A DNA stretch of 64,000 bases from Adhaeribacter rhizoryzae (GCF_008629685.1 NZ_VWSF01000009.1:124001-188000), one strand, 5' to 3'; counted from the stretch's first letter, positions 53,877 through 62,642 are shown. Program-made: numbers and translations. Notes: generated by a model from the letters alone, not told the origin.

Positions 53877-53946
53877 GGTCATCCTGAGCTTGTCGCAGGA
53901 CCTATTACATTTATGAATATGTAAATTCAGCTATTTCGACAGGCTA
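53877..53946. repeat. GTCATCCTGAGCTTGTCG-type repeat, imperfect
   Basis: GGTCATCCTGAGCTTGTCG (53877-53895) followed by CAGGACC forms a short hairpin, and an inverted partial copy (TTTCGACAGGCT, about 53934-53945) lies 40 nt further. A sequence of this type is common in intergenic parts of many bacterial genomes. Confidence 0.6.
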
Positions 53947-54048
53947 CCTATGACTGCAATATTTTAAGCGCGTTACCCAAATAATAAGGGTATAATATGG
54001 GGTTGCCTAAAGAAAACAACTGGAAAGCAGTTCCTTTAAATAAAAATA

Positions 54049-55200
54049 TTACTTAACCAATTGCCGTTTGGGGCCGGCAAAAAGAGCATAATAAGGCGTT
54101 CTGGTAAAATCTTCTTCGGTTACCTCTAAAGGCATATTATTTACAATAAAGTAATGCCGGGGCGTATAAGAGGATTTTGTTCTTTTTATGCTATATCGGC
54201 CGTTTTGGAAATTAGTAATTTTTACGTCGCTCTTTACTTTGCCAACTACCGTACCCAATGCTTTATCCGGAACGGCCAATGTATTTTCCAGGAAATCAAT
54301 ATCTAAGATACAATTATTAACCAAGGCTATTTGCAAAGAAACGCCCGGTACTAATCTGGGAAATAAGTCTTTCAGGTGGGGGCTTAAACGCCAGGTACTA
54401 GCGCTTACCAGAAAATGGTTATAAGTTAACGGACCGTCTTCGCCAGCTGGTAAACCGAGGTAAACATATTTATCTTTTACGGTTATCTGGAGCGTAGTGG
54501 CTTGTTCCAGTCCTTCGTAATATTTTTGGTTGAGTTTAGTGCGGCTAAAAACAGTTCCGGAAACCGGCAGCAGCGTTTGGTTTACTACCAGGTAATATTT
54601 CAACTCTTTTAACGGCTGAAACCTGTTTACCTGAAATTGCCCATCGCGGTAACCAATAATTTTAACTTCGCTGGCTACTTTGGCTACTACCTGGTTAAGC
54701 GGGTTGGCAGCAGCAATTTCGTTAGCGCCCGATACAATCTCAAAATCTAATATTTCGCGGGTAGTTTTGCTTTGCACAACGGCCGCCCGGATTAAGGTAC
54801 CCGGTTGTAACTTCGCAAACAACACTGGTTTATCTTCGGGCAATTGCCAGTTGCCCGCGGTAGTTTTCACAAAATACCGAAACACAATAGAGTTTTGGGT
54901 ACCGGGAAGCAGCTTTATATACGTAAACCGATCTACTACTGCTAATTCTATTATTTCGCCATTGCTATTTTGTAGTTTGCTGCGGGTTTTAGGGGCACGT
55001 AAAACATACCGCATTTTAATTAGGGCTGCCGTTAAAAATAATATGCCGGTACTTAAACCTAATTTTTCTATCCCGAATGGGCTAGCTGCAAAATGGCCCA
55101 AAGCCGGATAAAAATTTACAGCAGTAGTTCTTAAAAGAAAAAACAACCCCAGCCAAACGCCCGAACTAATTATTATCATCATTATAAAATCGGGAGGCAC
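54049..55200 (-). CDS. Hypothetical membrane protein with a threefold repeated beta domain
   Basis: 383 aa. Two hydrophobic helices near the start (about 5-22, 45-62) and then about 300 soluble residues. The soluble part looks like three related units with strands FRYFVKTTAGNW, YYLVVNQTLLPVSG and HYFIVNNMPLEVTE, each preceded by DGQF/NGRY-type or FTYIK turns and followed by F(S/T)RT segments. The family is unknown. Convergent with nadC; upstream is an AT-rich gap. Confidence 0.62.
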   Translation of the reverse strand: MPPDFIMMIIISSGVWLGLFFLLRTTAVNFYPALGHFAASPFGIEKLGLSTGILFLTAALIKMRYVLRAPKTRSKLQNSNGEIIELAVVDRFTYIKLLPGTQNSIVFRYFVKTTAGNWQLPEDKPVLFAKLQPGTLIRAAVVQSKTTREILDFEIVSGANEIAAANPLNQVVAKVASEVKIIGYRDGQFQVNRFQPLKELKYYLVVNQTLLPVSGTVFSRTKLNQKYYEGLEQATTLQITVKDKYVYLGLPAGEDGPLTYNHFLVSASTWRLSPHLKDLFPRLVPGVSLQIALVNNCILDIDFLENTLAVPDKALGTVVGKVKSDVKITNFQNGRYSIKRTKSSYTPRHYFIVNNMPLEVTEEDFTRTPYYALFAGPKRQLVK

Positions 55201-55598
55201 TTAAAACCCTAAGCTACTCTTAAACGTTTTATGCCAACCTTAATAAAACAAACACATCGCAAAATCAGCCTAAATATATATAAAATATTATATATTACAA
55301 AATTATCAGAAAATAATCCTGCATTTATTTATATTTTTTAACTTTACCCAGTTCTGCAAGAACTTTATTTAAACAATTCGGCACGTTTCAGGCTATAGTA
55401 ACCTGCTTGGCGCTTGTTTAATTTATGCCGGAATATTACTACCTGCCCCAAAAACCTTACGGCGCCCGAACAATCCTTTATTAGGATTAAAAAGCTAATT
55501 GCTAGAAGTTAAAATTTAACTACTTTTGTGCTCGAAATAGAAAACAGCTTTTTTAGCGGCTTTCTGTTTAAGCTAAATAATTTAATTTCTTTTTACCG
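55201..55598. other. AT-rich divergent intergenic region
   Basis: 398 bp between the start of the 54049-55200 gene and the YcxB gene; strongly AT-rich, no gene or strong hairpin recognised. Confidence 0.35.
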
Positions 55599-56072
55599 GT
55601 GATTATTAAAACAAAAAAATATAGGCTGGAAACCAGCCAATATATTAAAATGGCCATGGTGGAGCTGTTGCGTAAGCAATGGTGGTTTATTATTGGCCCA
55701 ATTGCAGTGGCTTGCTTGGCTTTTATCTGGCCGTCGTGGTGGTTTATTTCGGGAGCCATTTTAATTGTGGTATTGTACCTGCTGTTCTGGGCCATTCAGT
55801 TTACTGGCGTTACCCAACTAGAGCAGAACAAGGTAATGTTCGAGAAAATGTCTTATGAAATAGATGGCCGGCAAATTTTAATGAAGCTGAACGAAAAGCA
55901 GGGTATGCCTGTGAGTTGGGATATGATTAAAAGTGCGAAAAAAACCGAGGACCATTTTCTGCTTTCGCTATCGAAAGCGCAGTTTATTTACCTGCCCTTC
56001 CGCATTTTTAATAACCCCAACGATATTAAAATGATGGAGGCTTACCTGAAACGGAAAAACCTAATTGCGTAG
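55599..56072 (+). CDS. YcxB-family membrane protein
   Basis: 157 aa, GTG start. Two membrane helices (about 28-44 and 48-68: WWFIIGPIAVACLAFIW and ILIVVLYLLFWAI) followed by a soluble domain with KVMFEKMSYEIDGRQILMKL, PVSWDMIKSAKKTEDHFLLSL and FIYLPFRIFNNPNDI. The organisation matches YcxB-like proteins, which are unassigned. It is not overlapped by neighbours; next gene begins about 80 nt after its stop. Confidence 0.75.
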   Translation: MIIKTKKYRLETSQYIKMAMVELLRKQWWFIIGPIAVACLAFIWPSWWFISGAILIVVLYLLFWAIQFTGVTQLEQNKVMFEKMSYEIDGRQILMKLNEKQGMPVSWDMIKSAKKTEDHFLLSLSKAQFIYLPFRIFNNPNDIKMMEAYLKRKNLIA

Positions 56073-56151
56073 GCCTCTCGTATTTATCTAATCCGGCACA
56101 TTTAAATTATTGTGCTTTTAACAGCAGAAAATAAATTAAGCAATAACCCAC

Positions 56152-56445
56152 ATGACAAAACGGATTTTAACCATAGCTTTTGCAGTAGGTAGTTTATCGC
56201 TGGCAGCTTGCAGCAGCGAACCTTCTGATTTACGTCCCGAGAAAAAAGTATCGGTAGATGCCGTACCGCCCGGAACCCGCAGCACCTCTAACCTGGATAA
56301 CGCTGCCGATAAGAGCGCACACGATACCCAGCAGCAGGTACAACTTAACCACGACGAGCACTCTAATGAGTTAAAAGGCGGAGCAAAATCGATTGATAAA
56401 AAAGAGGAAACAACTGCTAAAGATGCCGTTGAAAACCACAACTAA
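56152..56445 (+). CDS. Small charged lipoprotein
   Basis: 97 aa. Signal peptide and lipobox SLAAC (about residue 20) then SSEPSD. The mature part is very hydrophilic and rich in Asp, Lys, Asn and His (DNAADKSAHDTQQQVQLNHD), probably unfolded. Two nearby genes (56496 and 56950) deal with metals, so the His-rich part might bind metal; that is inference. Confidence 0.65.
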   Translation: MTKRILTIAFAVGSLSLAACSSEPSDLRPEKKVSVDAVPPGTRSTSNLDNAADKSAHDTQQQVQLNHDEHSNELKGGAKSIDKKEETTAKDAVENHN

Positions 56446-56495
56446 AACAATTTAACCATTGGCTTAGTAATTGGCTGGTGCGTTTTTTAATACCC

Positions 56496-56786
56496 ATGAA
56501 AAACAGAATTTTAGGAATATTATTTTCGGCAATATTATTGGCGGGAGTTGGCTGTAGCGGTAATAAAACCGAAAAACTGCCGGGTGAAGGTGCTTACGAT
56601 ACGGCTGAGACTAACGAAGCCGCGGCCAAACAAACGGCACAACTGGCTTACATCTGCCCCATGGAATGCGAAGGCAGTGCCAGTAACGAACCCGGTAAAT
56701 GCCCGGTTTGTGCTATGGATTTGGTTAAAAACCCGCATTATAAAGGTACTACTGCGCCAGATTCGGCGGCTCAGGTTGCTAACTAA
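56496..56786 (+). CDS. Heavy-metal-binding-domain lipoprotein
   Basis: 97 aa from the ATG at 56496; an upstream GTG at 56478 is open in frame but leaves a worse signal peptide, so I prefer MKNRILGILF. Lipobox LAGVGC (residue 18), then a heavy-metal-binding domain with two CxxC-like pairs: YICPMECEGSASNEPGKCPV and CAMDLVKNP. This PF19335-type domain occurs in CusB/CopA-type systems, binding Cu, Zn or other metals. It leads to the ZIP transporter and is closed by a terminator. Confidence 0.8.
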   Translation: MKNRILGILFSAILLAGVGCSGNKTEKLPGEGAYDTAETNEAAAKQTAQLAYICPMECEGSASNEPGKCPVCAMDLVKNPHYKGTTAPDSAAQVAN

Positions 56787-56808
56787 TAAATTATCTTGTT
56801 TACAACAT

Positions 56809-56835
56809 AAAAGGCAGGCGCAAACCTGCCTTTTT
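56809..56835 (+). terminator. Rho-independent terminator
   Basis: 10-bp stem AAAAGGCAGG (56809-56818) with CCTGCCTTTT (56825-56834), 6-nt loop, T-run. It closes the transcript of the metal-binding lipoprotein. Confidence 0.82.
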
Positions 56836-56949
56836 GCACATTATTCAGCGCGTTTAACTTAAGGCATTGGGCCTTCTTACAAGCAGTTCCGGATTGTTCT
56901 GGCAGTAGTACCGGCTCCGGAAACGTTGTAGATTTAAACACCTCGGCAA

Positions 56950-57702
56950 ATGCTCACAGCTATTTTTATTCTTTTCTTTACGGTAGTGCTGGCGGGCTGG
57001 CTGGTGCGCTTTTTTCCGCAGCGCAAGCAAAGCTGGTTAAAAATTATCCTGGCTTTTAGTGGAGCCTACCTCTTTACGCTTACCATTATTCATATTCTGC
57101 CAGATGTGCTTATGAGCAGTGCCGACCCGCACGCAGTGGGCTACTACGTGCTGGCCGGGTTCTTTTTACAACTGGTGCTCGAAATATTCTCGCAGGGCAT
57201 CGAGCATGGGCACATGCACTTGCACGCCCACGAAAAAAGTACTAATTCGGTACCGTTTCTGTTGCTGCTCTCGCTCACAATTCACTCGTTCCTGGAAGGC
57301 AGTATTCTGCTCGAAAACCGGGCAGTTGCCCCGCACTCGCATATATCCGAAAACTTTTATCAGGTACTGGCCGGTATTGCCATCCATCATATTCCCGCGG
57401 CTTTTGCCCTCATGACCATCTTGGTTTTCCGGCTGAATAATTTTGCCAAAGCTTTTGCTTACCTCTTAATATTTGCCTTAGCCTCACCGCTCGGTATTTT
57501 ATTCAGTAACTATATTATTCCGGAGCAATTGCAGGAAGGCAATGCTTTTACCATTTTATCGGGCTTGGTAGCCGGTAATTTCCTGCACATTTCCACTACT
57601 ATTTTGTTCGAGACCAGCCCCGAACACCGGTTTAACCGCAACAAAATATTGGCCACCCTGGCCGGCGCTCTCCTGGCCTTAGCCAGCGATTTGGCGCATT
57701 AA
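56950..57702 (+). CDS. ZIP-family metal transporter
   Basis: 250 aa with about eight membrane helices. The ZIP pattern is visible: TLTIIHILPDVLM, a His-rich loop (GIEHGHMHLHAHEKS), SLTIHSFLEGSILL, IAIHHIPAAFALM and LASPLGILFSNY, which supply helix IV/V metal ligands. It imports divalent metal, most likely Zn(II), into the cytoplasm. It follows two metal-associated lipoproteins but lies after a terminator, so has its own promoter. A perfect 7-bp tandem tract follows it. Confidence 0.88.
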   Translation: MLTAIFILFFTVVLAGWLVRFFPQRKQSWLKIILAFSGAYLFTLTIIHILPDVLMSSADPHAVGYYVLAGFFLQLVLEIFSQGIEHGHMHLHAHEKSTNSVPFLLLLSLTIHSFLEGSILLENRAVAPHSHISENFYQVLAGIAIHHIPAAFALMTILVFRLNNFAKAFAYLLIFALASPLGILFSNYIIPEQLQEGNAFTILSGLVAGNFLHISTTILFETSPEHRFNRNKILATLAGALLALASDLAH

Positions 57703-57705
57703 ATA

Positions 57706-57796
57706 TTAGTGATTAGTTGTTAGTTATTAGTGATTAGTTGTTAGTTGTTAGTGATTAGTTGCTAGTTGCTAGTTGTTGGTTGTTGGTTGTTGGTTT
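57706..57796 (+). repeat. Exact 7-bp tandem repeat, 13 units
   Basis: Thirteen consecutive 7-mers: TTAGTGA, TTAGTTG and TTAGTTA variants, later CTAGTTG and TTGGTTG. Unit phase never slips. The reverse complement of the same unit occurs before the DinB gene (45348-45389). Confidence 0.88.
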
Positions 57797-58004
57797 GGTT
57801 AATTTTTACTGGTGATTAGCGAAACCATATAATATTAGCAGGTAAGAGGGATTGCTCTATTCATTATTTAGTATCCCGAATTTAATAGTTGGGAAAAATA
57901 TCCAGCAATGTGTTTCCTGTAAATTCCTGTCGGGCTTGTATAATTTTGTATAACTAAATCCTGACCAACTCACATTTTTATACTTAACATAAAAACTATT
58001 AACA

Positions 58005-58047
58005 GCCCTGAAAGGGCCTAATATCCTAGTCCAGGGTATAGCCCTGG
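58005..58047. repeat. Double hairpin of REP-like type
   Basis: Hairpin one GCCCT-gaa-AGGGC (58005-58017), hairpin two CCAGGG-tatag-CCCTGG (58031-58047). The combination of CCTGAAAGGG and CCCAGGG/CCCTGGG pieces is seen in dispersed repeats of many bacterial genomes; no transposase nearby. Confidence 0.65.
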
Positions 58048-58071
58048 GAAATAACACAAATCACTTCTGTT

Positions 58072-58548
58072 TTATTTATTAAGCGCTTTATAGGAAGGTT
58101 TGTGGTATACCGGAAAATTGACGGAATTGGCAATAAAGCAACGTTTATTTGCAACTTGGTGCATGGCATCGGCTTTGGTTATCATCCAGGCTTCCGTAAC
58201 AGTTATTACGGGGTTTAAAGTAACTTCCGTAAAATGCCCGCCCCCATCCGGGGTTTCTACCATAGTACCGGTGGCAGTATCAACATAATTCATTACCACA
58301 ATCCCGGCCTCGGCGCATAAATGCAAATACCAAAGCATGTGGCACGCTGATAAAGAAGAAACCAATAATTCTTCGGGATTATACCGGGTTGTATCTCCCC
58401 GGAAGGCCGGATCGGATGAGCCTAAAATATCACTTTTATTTTCAACCGATATGGTATGGCTGCGATCATAAGCTTTATAGCCAGAGGTACCTTCTCCTTT
58501 ATTCCCGGTCCACTCGATGGTTGCTTTATATAAATGCTGGCCGTGCAT
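58072..58548 (-). CDS. OsmC-family protein
   Basis: 158 aa, peroxide-detoxifying fold. The two catalytic cysteines are visible: C69 in SSLSACHMLWYLHLC and C137 in ANKRCFIANSVNFPV. ITVTEAWMITK and a start with HLYKATIEWTGN complete the OsmC/Ohr pattern. It should reduce organic hydroperoxides using thiols. Monocistronic, convergent with the ZIP gene. Confidence 0.9.
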   Translation of the reverse strand: MHGQHLYKATIEWTGNKGEGTSGYKAYDRSHTISVENKSDILGSSDPAFRGDTTRYNPEELLVSSLSACHMLWYLHLCAEAGIVVMNYVDTATGTMVETPDGGGHFTEVTLNPVITVTEAWMITKADAMHQVANKRCFIANSVNFPVYHKPSYKALNK

Positions 58549-58636
58549 AAGCTGCTTTTTAGTTTAAATTTCCTGTTAAAGTTGTTGTTTGCAGTTGGGT
58601 CTAGGTTTCTATTTCCTACTTTAACTCAAACCTAAT

Positions 58637-60227
58637 TTACCTGGTATTCTTCAACCCAGGTTTATCGCTTCCATGGTACAAATATAATGCGCCGTAAGTC
58701 CAGTTGGGGCCTTGCAGACTCGGATAGTTATAGCGGTCCATCATTAAAGCCACGTACTTAACCGGGTAGCCATCGGGTAAGGTAACAATATTAGGCCACA
58801 CCCGCGTACCGGCTTTCGCATCCCAGGGCGGTAAATCCATATTTAGGGTGCCGGCGGGTTGTAAATTAGGATAGGTGTAAATAAATATTTTGCGTTCAGC
58901 GCTACCCGAGAAACAATACCATTTGTTACCAATCCGCTGCATAGATGTACCGGTCGAATTTTCTTTTACCGGCCCGGCAATGCGTTTGTAAGCACCATCC
59001 CATTTATTGGATTCCAAAATAATTGCTTTGTAACCATTCTGATTTTCGCAGGTTAGCATGTGCCATTTTTTAACGGCCGCATCGTAAATAATATGCGAAT
59101 CTTCTATGTCGCCGATAATATTGGTGGGTTTGGCTTTCATTATGGAAAAACCAAAGCGGGGATCGGTTTTGCTCTCGATGGCCCAGATTTGCTTTTTCTC
59201 GGTTTTAGGGTTTGCCGCAAACGAGAACCCGGTGGTAAATCCGCGCCAAACTTTTTCATCATCGTCGTAAAAAATATGCGACGAAATTTCATTGCGCAAC
59301 AATCCATCCTGGCGGTCGAATACAATAATTCCTTCGAGTTTTAAATCGAAAGCTGATGGGCTTAAGCTAAAAACGCCTTGCAAATGATGGTCCAGCGCCC
59401 GCCCCCGGATAGACAGCGTATACCATAACCGCCCCCGATCGAGGTAAGGCGAACCGTCTTTGTGCGTAATAACCCGAATATCGGCCTGGCCCAACCCGGT
59501 AGTAATAGCCGATTGTGCGTTCCGGATGCTTACTTCTCCGTCGTTTAATAAGAATAACAGCCGCGCCTGAAAAGTATGCAGCACTTCCTGCTGGCGCAAA
59601 TCCAGGGTTTGGTTAAAATTAGCCTGCGCTACATTTACAGGTAGCCCGGTATCTTTCACCAAAAAATTTAAGCCACTGCCAAATAGTTGTAATATTAACT
59701 CGCTGTTTTTGCTCGGAACGGGTAGCGGGTTGGTTGAAATAGATTTTTCCAGAACCACAGCGTTGTTACGCGTAATTTTCAAGATTACATCGGTAAAGCG
59801 GCCGGCTGCAAATTTGGTAAACACCTGGAAACGTTCGGTATTTTGAGCATCAGTAAATTCAAACCCAATAGCGCCGGTTCCTTTTAAATCGGCTACCTGC
59901 ATGGTATAAGTAGCAAACGGGTTGCAGCCGCCCAGCCAAATGGCAGTTTCGGTTTGCTGCCCCGATTTTACTTTTAATAAATCTTTATCAATCGCCACCA
60001 CGGCGGTATCCTGGGAATAAACCGTTTGGGGGTGCATGGCGGTAAAACCAACAATATTGGCCGGGTCGAGTTTGGCCAGTAAAATAGCTTGCTGCGGATC
60101 GAAAACCAGGCGTTGTACCCCTTCGCACAAACCGGATACTGCCCGGATTGACCTTTGACTGTGCCGATAGTTTTACAATACCAAAACAGATAAAAAGTAA
60201 GAAGAAAGCAAGTATATATTTTGTCAT
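58637..60227 (-). CDS. Secreted five-bladed beta-propeller glycosidase-like protein (GH43-like), frameshifted near its 5' end
   Basis: The main frame (58637-60130 or to 60172) codes about 497 aa with LCEGVQRLVFDPQQAI near its start, a LamG-like jelly-roll part, and a propeller with EISSHIFYDDDEKVWRGFTTG, IEDSHIIYDAAVKKWHML and RIGNKWYCFSGSAER, typical of GH43/GH32-like folds. It lacks a Met and signal peptide in frame, but the other frame from the ATG at 60227 begins MTKYILAFFLLFICFGIVKL with SAQ, a good signal peptide. A one-base shift between 60172 and about 60140 would join them. Either a sequencing error or a recent mutation. Confidence 0.72.
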
Positions 60228-60343
60228 TGCTGCTATTATTCCGGACCAGGCGAAAATTTAATTCTGCTGGCAAGTTAACAGAAAGGCAAAACGTACCGAA
60301 ACTTAAAATATTAGTTTTCGGAAATAAACGGCTTTGTATTTGC

Positions 60344-61264
60344 TCAACTAACGCTGCTAAATTCCTCTTCTATCAGTTCTTTGTTAGCCGATGCGCCAGC
60401 CATGGTACCGGCGGCAACTGCAACGGAAACGGCCCGGCCGAAAGTAGCATTATCGCCGCAGGCAATAACTCCTGGTACCGTGGTTTTCTGCATCATATCG
60501 GTTTTAAGTAAGCCTTGCTCGGTTAGTTCGCAGCCCAATGCGGCCGGAATGGAACAATGTTGCACCAAATTAGGCCGGGCATAAAGCGCATTAACCGAAA
60601 TTTCAGATTGGTCTTTAAAAACAATTCGCTCTATTTGCCCCCGATTATGGACGAATTGTTCTATTTCCTTTTGCTCAATTTCTATCCCGTTTTTCTTAAT
60701 TAAATTTACTTGCTCGGGCGTTAACGCCGAAGGGCCATTGGTGAAGATGGTTAAATCTTTCGTCCAGTTTTTAATTAATTTACTTAGCTCAAAAGCAACG
60801 TCGCCGTTGGTCAGAATACCTGTTTTTTGGTTGCTGTATTCGTAGCCGTGGCAATAAGGGCAGTGTAAAACAGATATTCCCCAGCATTCGGCAAAACCAT
60901 TTATTTCGGGGAATACATCGGTTAACCCGGTAGCGAAAATTAACTTTTTAGCCGTAAAGATGGCCCCATCCTGAGCTTCAATCTTAAACCCACTGTTTGT
61001 TTTAGAACCGTTTACGGCTAATGCTTCCTGAAACTGAACCGTGTTGTATTTTAAAACCTGTGCTTTGGCTGCCTCCGCAATTTGGCTGGGAGTATTTCCA
61101 TCTTGGGTAATAAAATTATGCGAATGGGGCGTTTGGCGGTTACAAGGTTTACCGCTATCAATAATTAATACGCGCCGCAACGCCCGACCTAAACTCATAG
61201 CGGCCGAAAGCCCGGCGTAACTGCCACCAATAATAATTACTTCAAATTCATTTTTAGTTACCAT
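60344..61264 (-). CDS. NAD(P)/FAD-dependent oxidoreductase (thioredoxin-reductase-like)
   Basis: 306 aa. FAD-binding IIIGGSYAGLSAAMSLGRA at residues 10-28, the second dinucleotide site region TGILTNGDVAFELSKL, a CxxC at C135-PY-C138 (HCPYCHGYEYS) and a C-terminal GDNATFGRAVSVAVAAGTMA. It is of thioredoxin-reductase size, but the redox pair is CPYC rather than CATC. A partner thioredoxin is not adjacent. It is divergent from the Fur gene and probably shares the operator at 61401-61425. Confidence 0.87.
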   Translation of the reverse strand: MVTKNEFEVIIIGGSYAGLSAAMSLGRALRRVLIIDSGKPCNRQTPHSHNFITQDGNTPSQIAEAAKAQVLKYNTVQFQEALAVNGSKTNSGFKIEAQDGAIFTAKKLIFATGLTDVFPEINGFAECWGISVLHCPYCHGYEYSNQKTGILTNGDVAFELSKLIKNWTKDLTIFTNGPSALTPEQVNLIKKNGIEIEQKEIEQFVHNRGQIERIVFKDQSEISVNALYARPNLVQHCSIPAALGCELTEQGLLKTDMMQKTTVPGVIACGDNATFGRAVSVAVAAGTMAGASANKELIEEEFSSVS

Positions 61265-61400
61265 AGCCTTACTTTTAAAATAAAAACAGCACCCGCGCTA
61301 AGCCGCTAATTAAAGCCGCTCTAAACCCAGCATTAAAAAATATTGGCAAGGGAAGCTTGGTTTTGCTTAAGTTATGTTGGCAAAGGTATTTATTTTTCTT

Positions 61401-61425
61401 ATTATTGCAACTTAGTCGCAATAAT
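61401..61425. promoter_or_regulatory. Candidate Fur-family operator
   Basis: 25-bp palindrome: ATTATTGCAAC, spacer TTA, GTCGCAATAAT, with one mismatch between the 11-nt arms. It lies 12 nt before the Fur-type gene start (61437), in the divergent region. Autoregulation of the Fur gene, and control of the flavoprotein gene, is a reasonable reading. Confidence 0.62.
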
Positions 61426-61436
61426 ATTTAAAACCG

Positions 61437-61811
61437 ATGAACTCCCGAAATACAAAAGCAAAGTCAGTTATTCTTCAATTATTAAAAGAAGCTAAGCAAG
61501 CGCTGAGCCACGATGCCTTGCAGGCAGCATTGGCCGGTTCTGCCGATCGGGCTACTATTTACAGGGTTTTAAATCGGTTTTGTACTGAAGGAATTATTCA
61601 CCGGACGGTGGGCGATGATGGTAAGCAATATTTTGCCCTTTGTGTAGATTGCCAGGAAAAACACCACCAGCATAATCACTTTCATTTTCGTTGTTTTACT
61701 TGTGGCAAAGTAGAATGCTTGCCCAACCAAATAGAAGTAAATTTGCCCAAAGGGTACCGCACCGAAAATTTTACTGGTTTTATTTCGGGCTACTGTGCTG
61801 CGTGTGCTTAG
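61437..61811 (+). CDS. Fur-family transcriptional regulator (Zur/PerR-like)
   Basis: 124 aa. Winged-helix start (SHDALQAALAGSADRATIYRVLNRFC), histidine-rich HQHNHFHF with regulatory metal site (H79, H81, H83), and structural zinc pairs C86-x2-C89 (RCFTCGKVEC) and C120-x2-C123 (GYCAACA). The small size and H-rich hinge favour Zur or PerR over iron Fur, but metal identity cannot be fixed. Operator-like palindrome just upstream. Confidence 0.87.
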   Translation: MNSRNTKAKSVILQLLKEAKQALSHDALQAALAGSADRATIYRVLNRFCTEGIIHRTVGDDGKQYFALCVDCQEKHHQHNHFHFRCFTCGKVECLPNQIEVNLPKGYRTENFTGFISGYCAACA

Positions 61812-61898
61812 TTCGCCTTCGGATTTAATACGATTGTTTACGATAGGCCAAGCCGTATTATTCTTTGGTATAGTTGCTAACCAAAACCGGTTTAGCTA

Positions 61899-62642
61899 TT
61901 AATTTTGCCCAAATAGCTTAATGGTGTAGTCCAGCAATTCGGTGCCGCCGGGTTTTCCGTGGCCTGGGATTACTATTCTGGCATCAGGATATTGGTCTTT
62001 TAATTTGGTTATGGGTTTGGGCCATGCTTGCACATTGGCATCTGCTAAGTTTCCTTTCTCAGCTCCCATTTCTTTAATTAAACAGCCGCCAAACAGCACT
62101 TCTTCCTCCGGAAAGTACCCAATCACGTTATCTTTGGTGTGTCCTTCGCCCCAGAATTGAGCAAGCACTTTTTTGTCGACAACTTCTAGCTGCAATAAAT
62201 TATTGAACCCGTTTTGGGGAACAACCAGATTATTTAAACCGGCTAATTGTATTGTTAAATTATTAGCGTACGAAGGTATTTTGCGTTTATGAAATGCCTC
62301 TAAACCACCCAAACAATCGGCGTGAAAGTGCGTGGCAATAATGGCTTTTACTTTGCCATGCAGCGTATCTTCTACCCAACTTATTAGTTCAGCAGCAGCA
62401 TTATTATCCGTTGGCGTATCAAAAATAATGGCTTCGTTTTTACTAAAAACTATCATGCCATTGCACGTTACTTTGCCAAAACTTTCTGTAACCAAATACG
62501 AAGTATGTTGGTAAACGTGGTCCGAAACTTGCTGAATTGTTAATATTTCGGACTGATAATTCTGAGCATCTGGCGTTTGCTTTGTTCCATTACAGGCAAA
62601 TAATATTAAACTAATAATTAAATATTTGTACTGTTTCAGCAT
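61899..62642 (-). CDS. Subclass B1 metallo-beta-lactamase, lipoprotein form
   Basis: 247 aa. Lipobox LFAC with C17, so anchored to membrane. All B1 zinc ligands are present: H105-x-H107-x-D109 (THFHADCLGG), H168 (EGHTKDN), C187 (FGGCLIK) and H228 (PGHGKPGG), with Cys at position 110 as in CcrA-type enzymes. It should hydrolyse beta-lactams including carbapenems, but this is untested. Monocistronic, convergent with the Fur gene. Confidence 0.88.
   Translation of the reverse strand: MLKQYKYLIISLILFACNGTKQTPDAQNYQSEILTIQQVSDHVYQHTSYLVTESFGKVTCNGMIVFSKNEAIIFDTPTDNNAAAELISWVEDTLHGKVKAIIATHFHADCLGGLEAFHKRKIPSYANNLTIQLAGLNNLVVPQNGFNNLLQLEVVDKKVLAQFWGEGHTKDNVIGYFPEEEVLFGGCLIKEMGAEKGNLADANVQAWPKPITKLKDQYPDARIVIPGHGKPGGTELLDYTIKLFGQN

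Larger units (their letters stand above)
53672..54048. other. Intergenic region with two palindromic elements
   Basis: 377 bp between convergent genes, containing the perfect palindrome 53736-53785 and the GTCATCCTGAGCTTGTCG-type sequence 53877-53946; no gene. Confidence 0.5.
57703..58071. other. Intergenic region with tandem repeat and hairpins
   Basis: 369 bp between convergent genes, holding the 7-bp tandem tract 57706-57796 and the double hairpin 58005-58047; no gene. Confidence 0.5.

Noticed and set aside
56478..56495. Upstream GTG start for the metal-binding lipoprotein
   Set aside because: The ATG at 56496 gives a standard signal peptide, with no need for the extra six residues.
57706..57796. 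CRISPR-like array
   Set aside because: Unit of 7 bp without spacers; a simple tandem repeat.
59974..60273. Separate gene of 99 codons over the propeller start
   Set aside because: Its frame contributes nothing recognisable; the signal-peptide frame from 60227 explains the region better.
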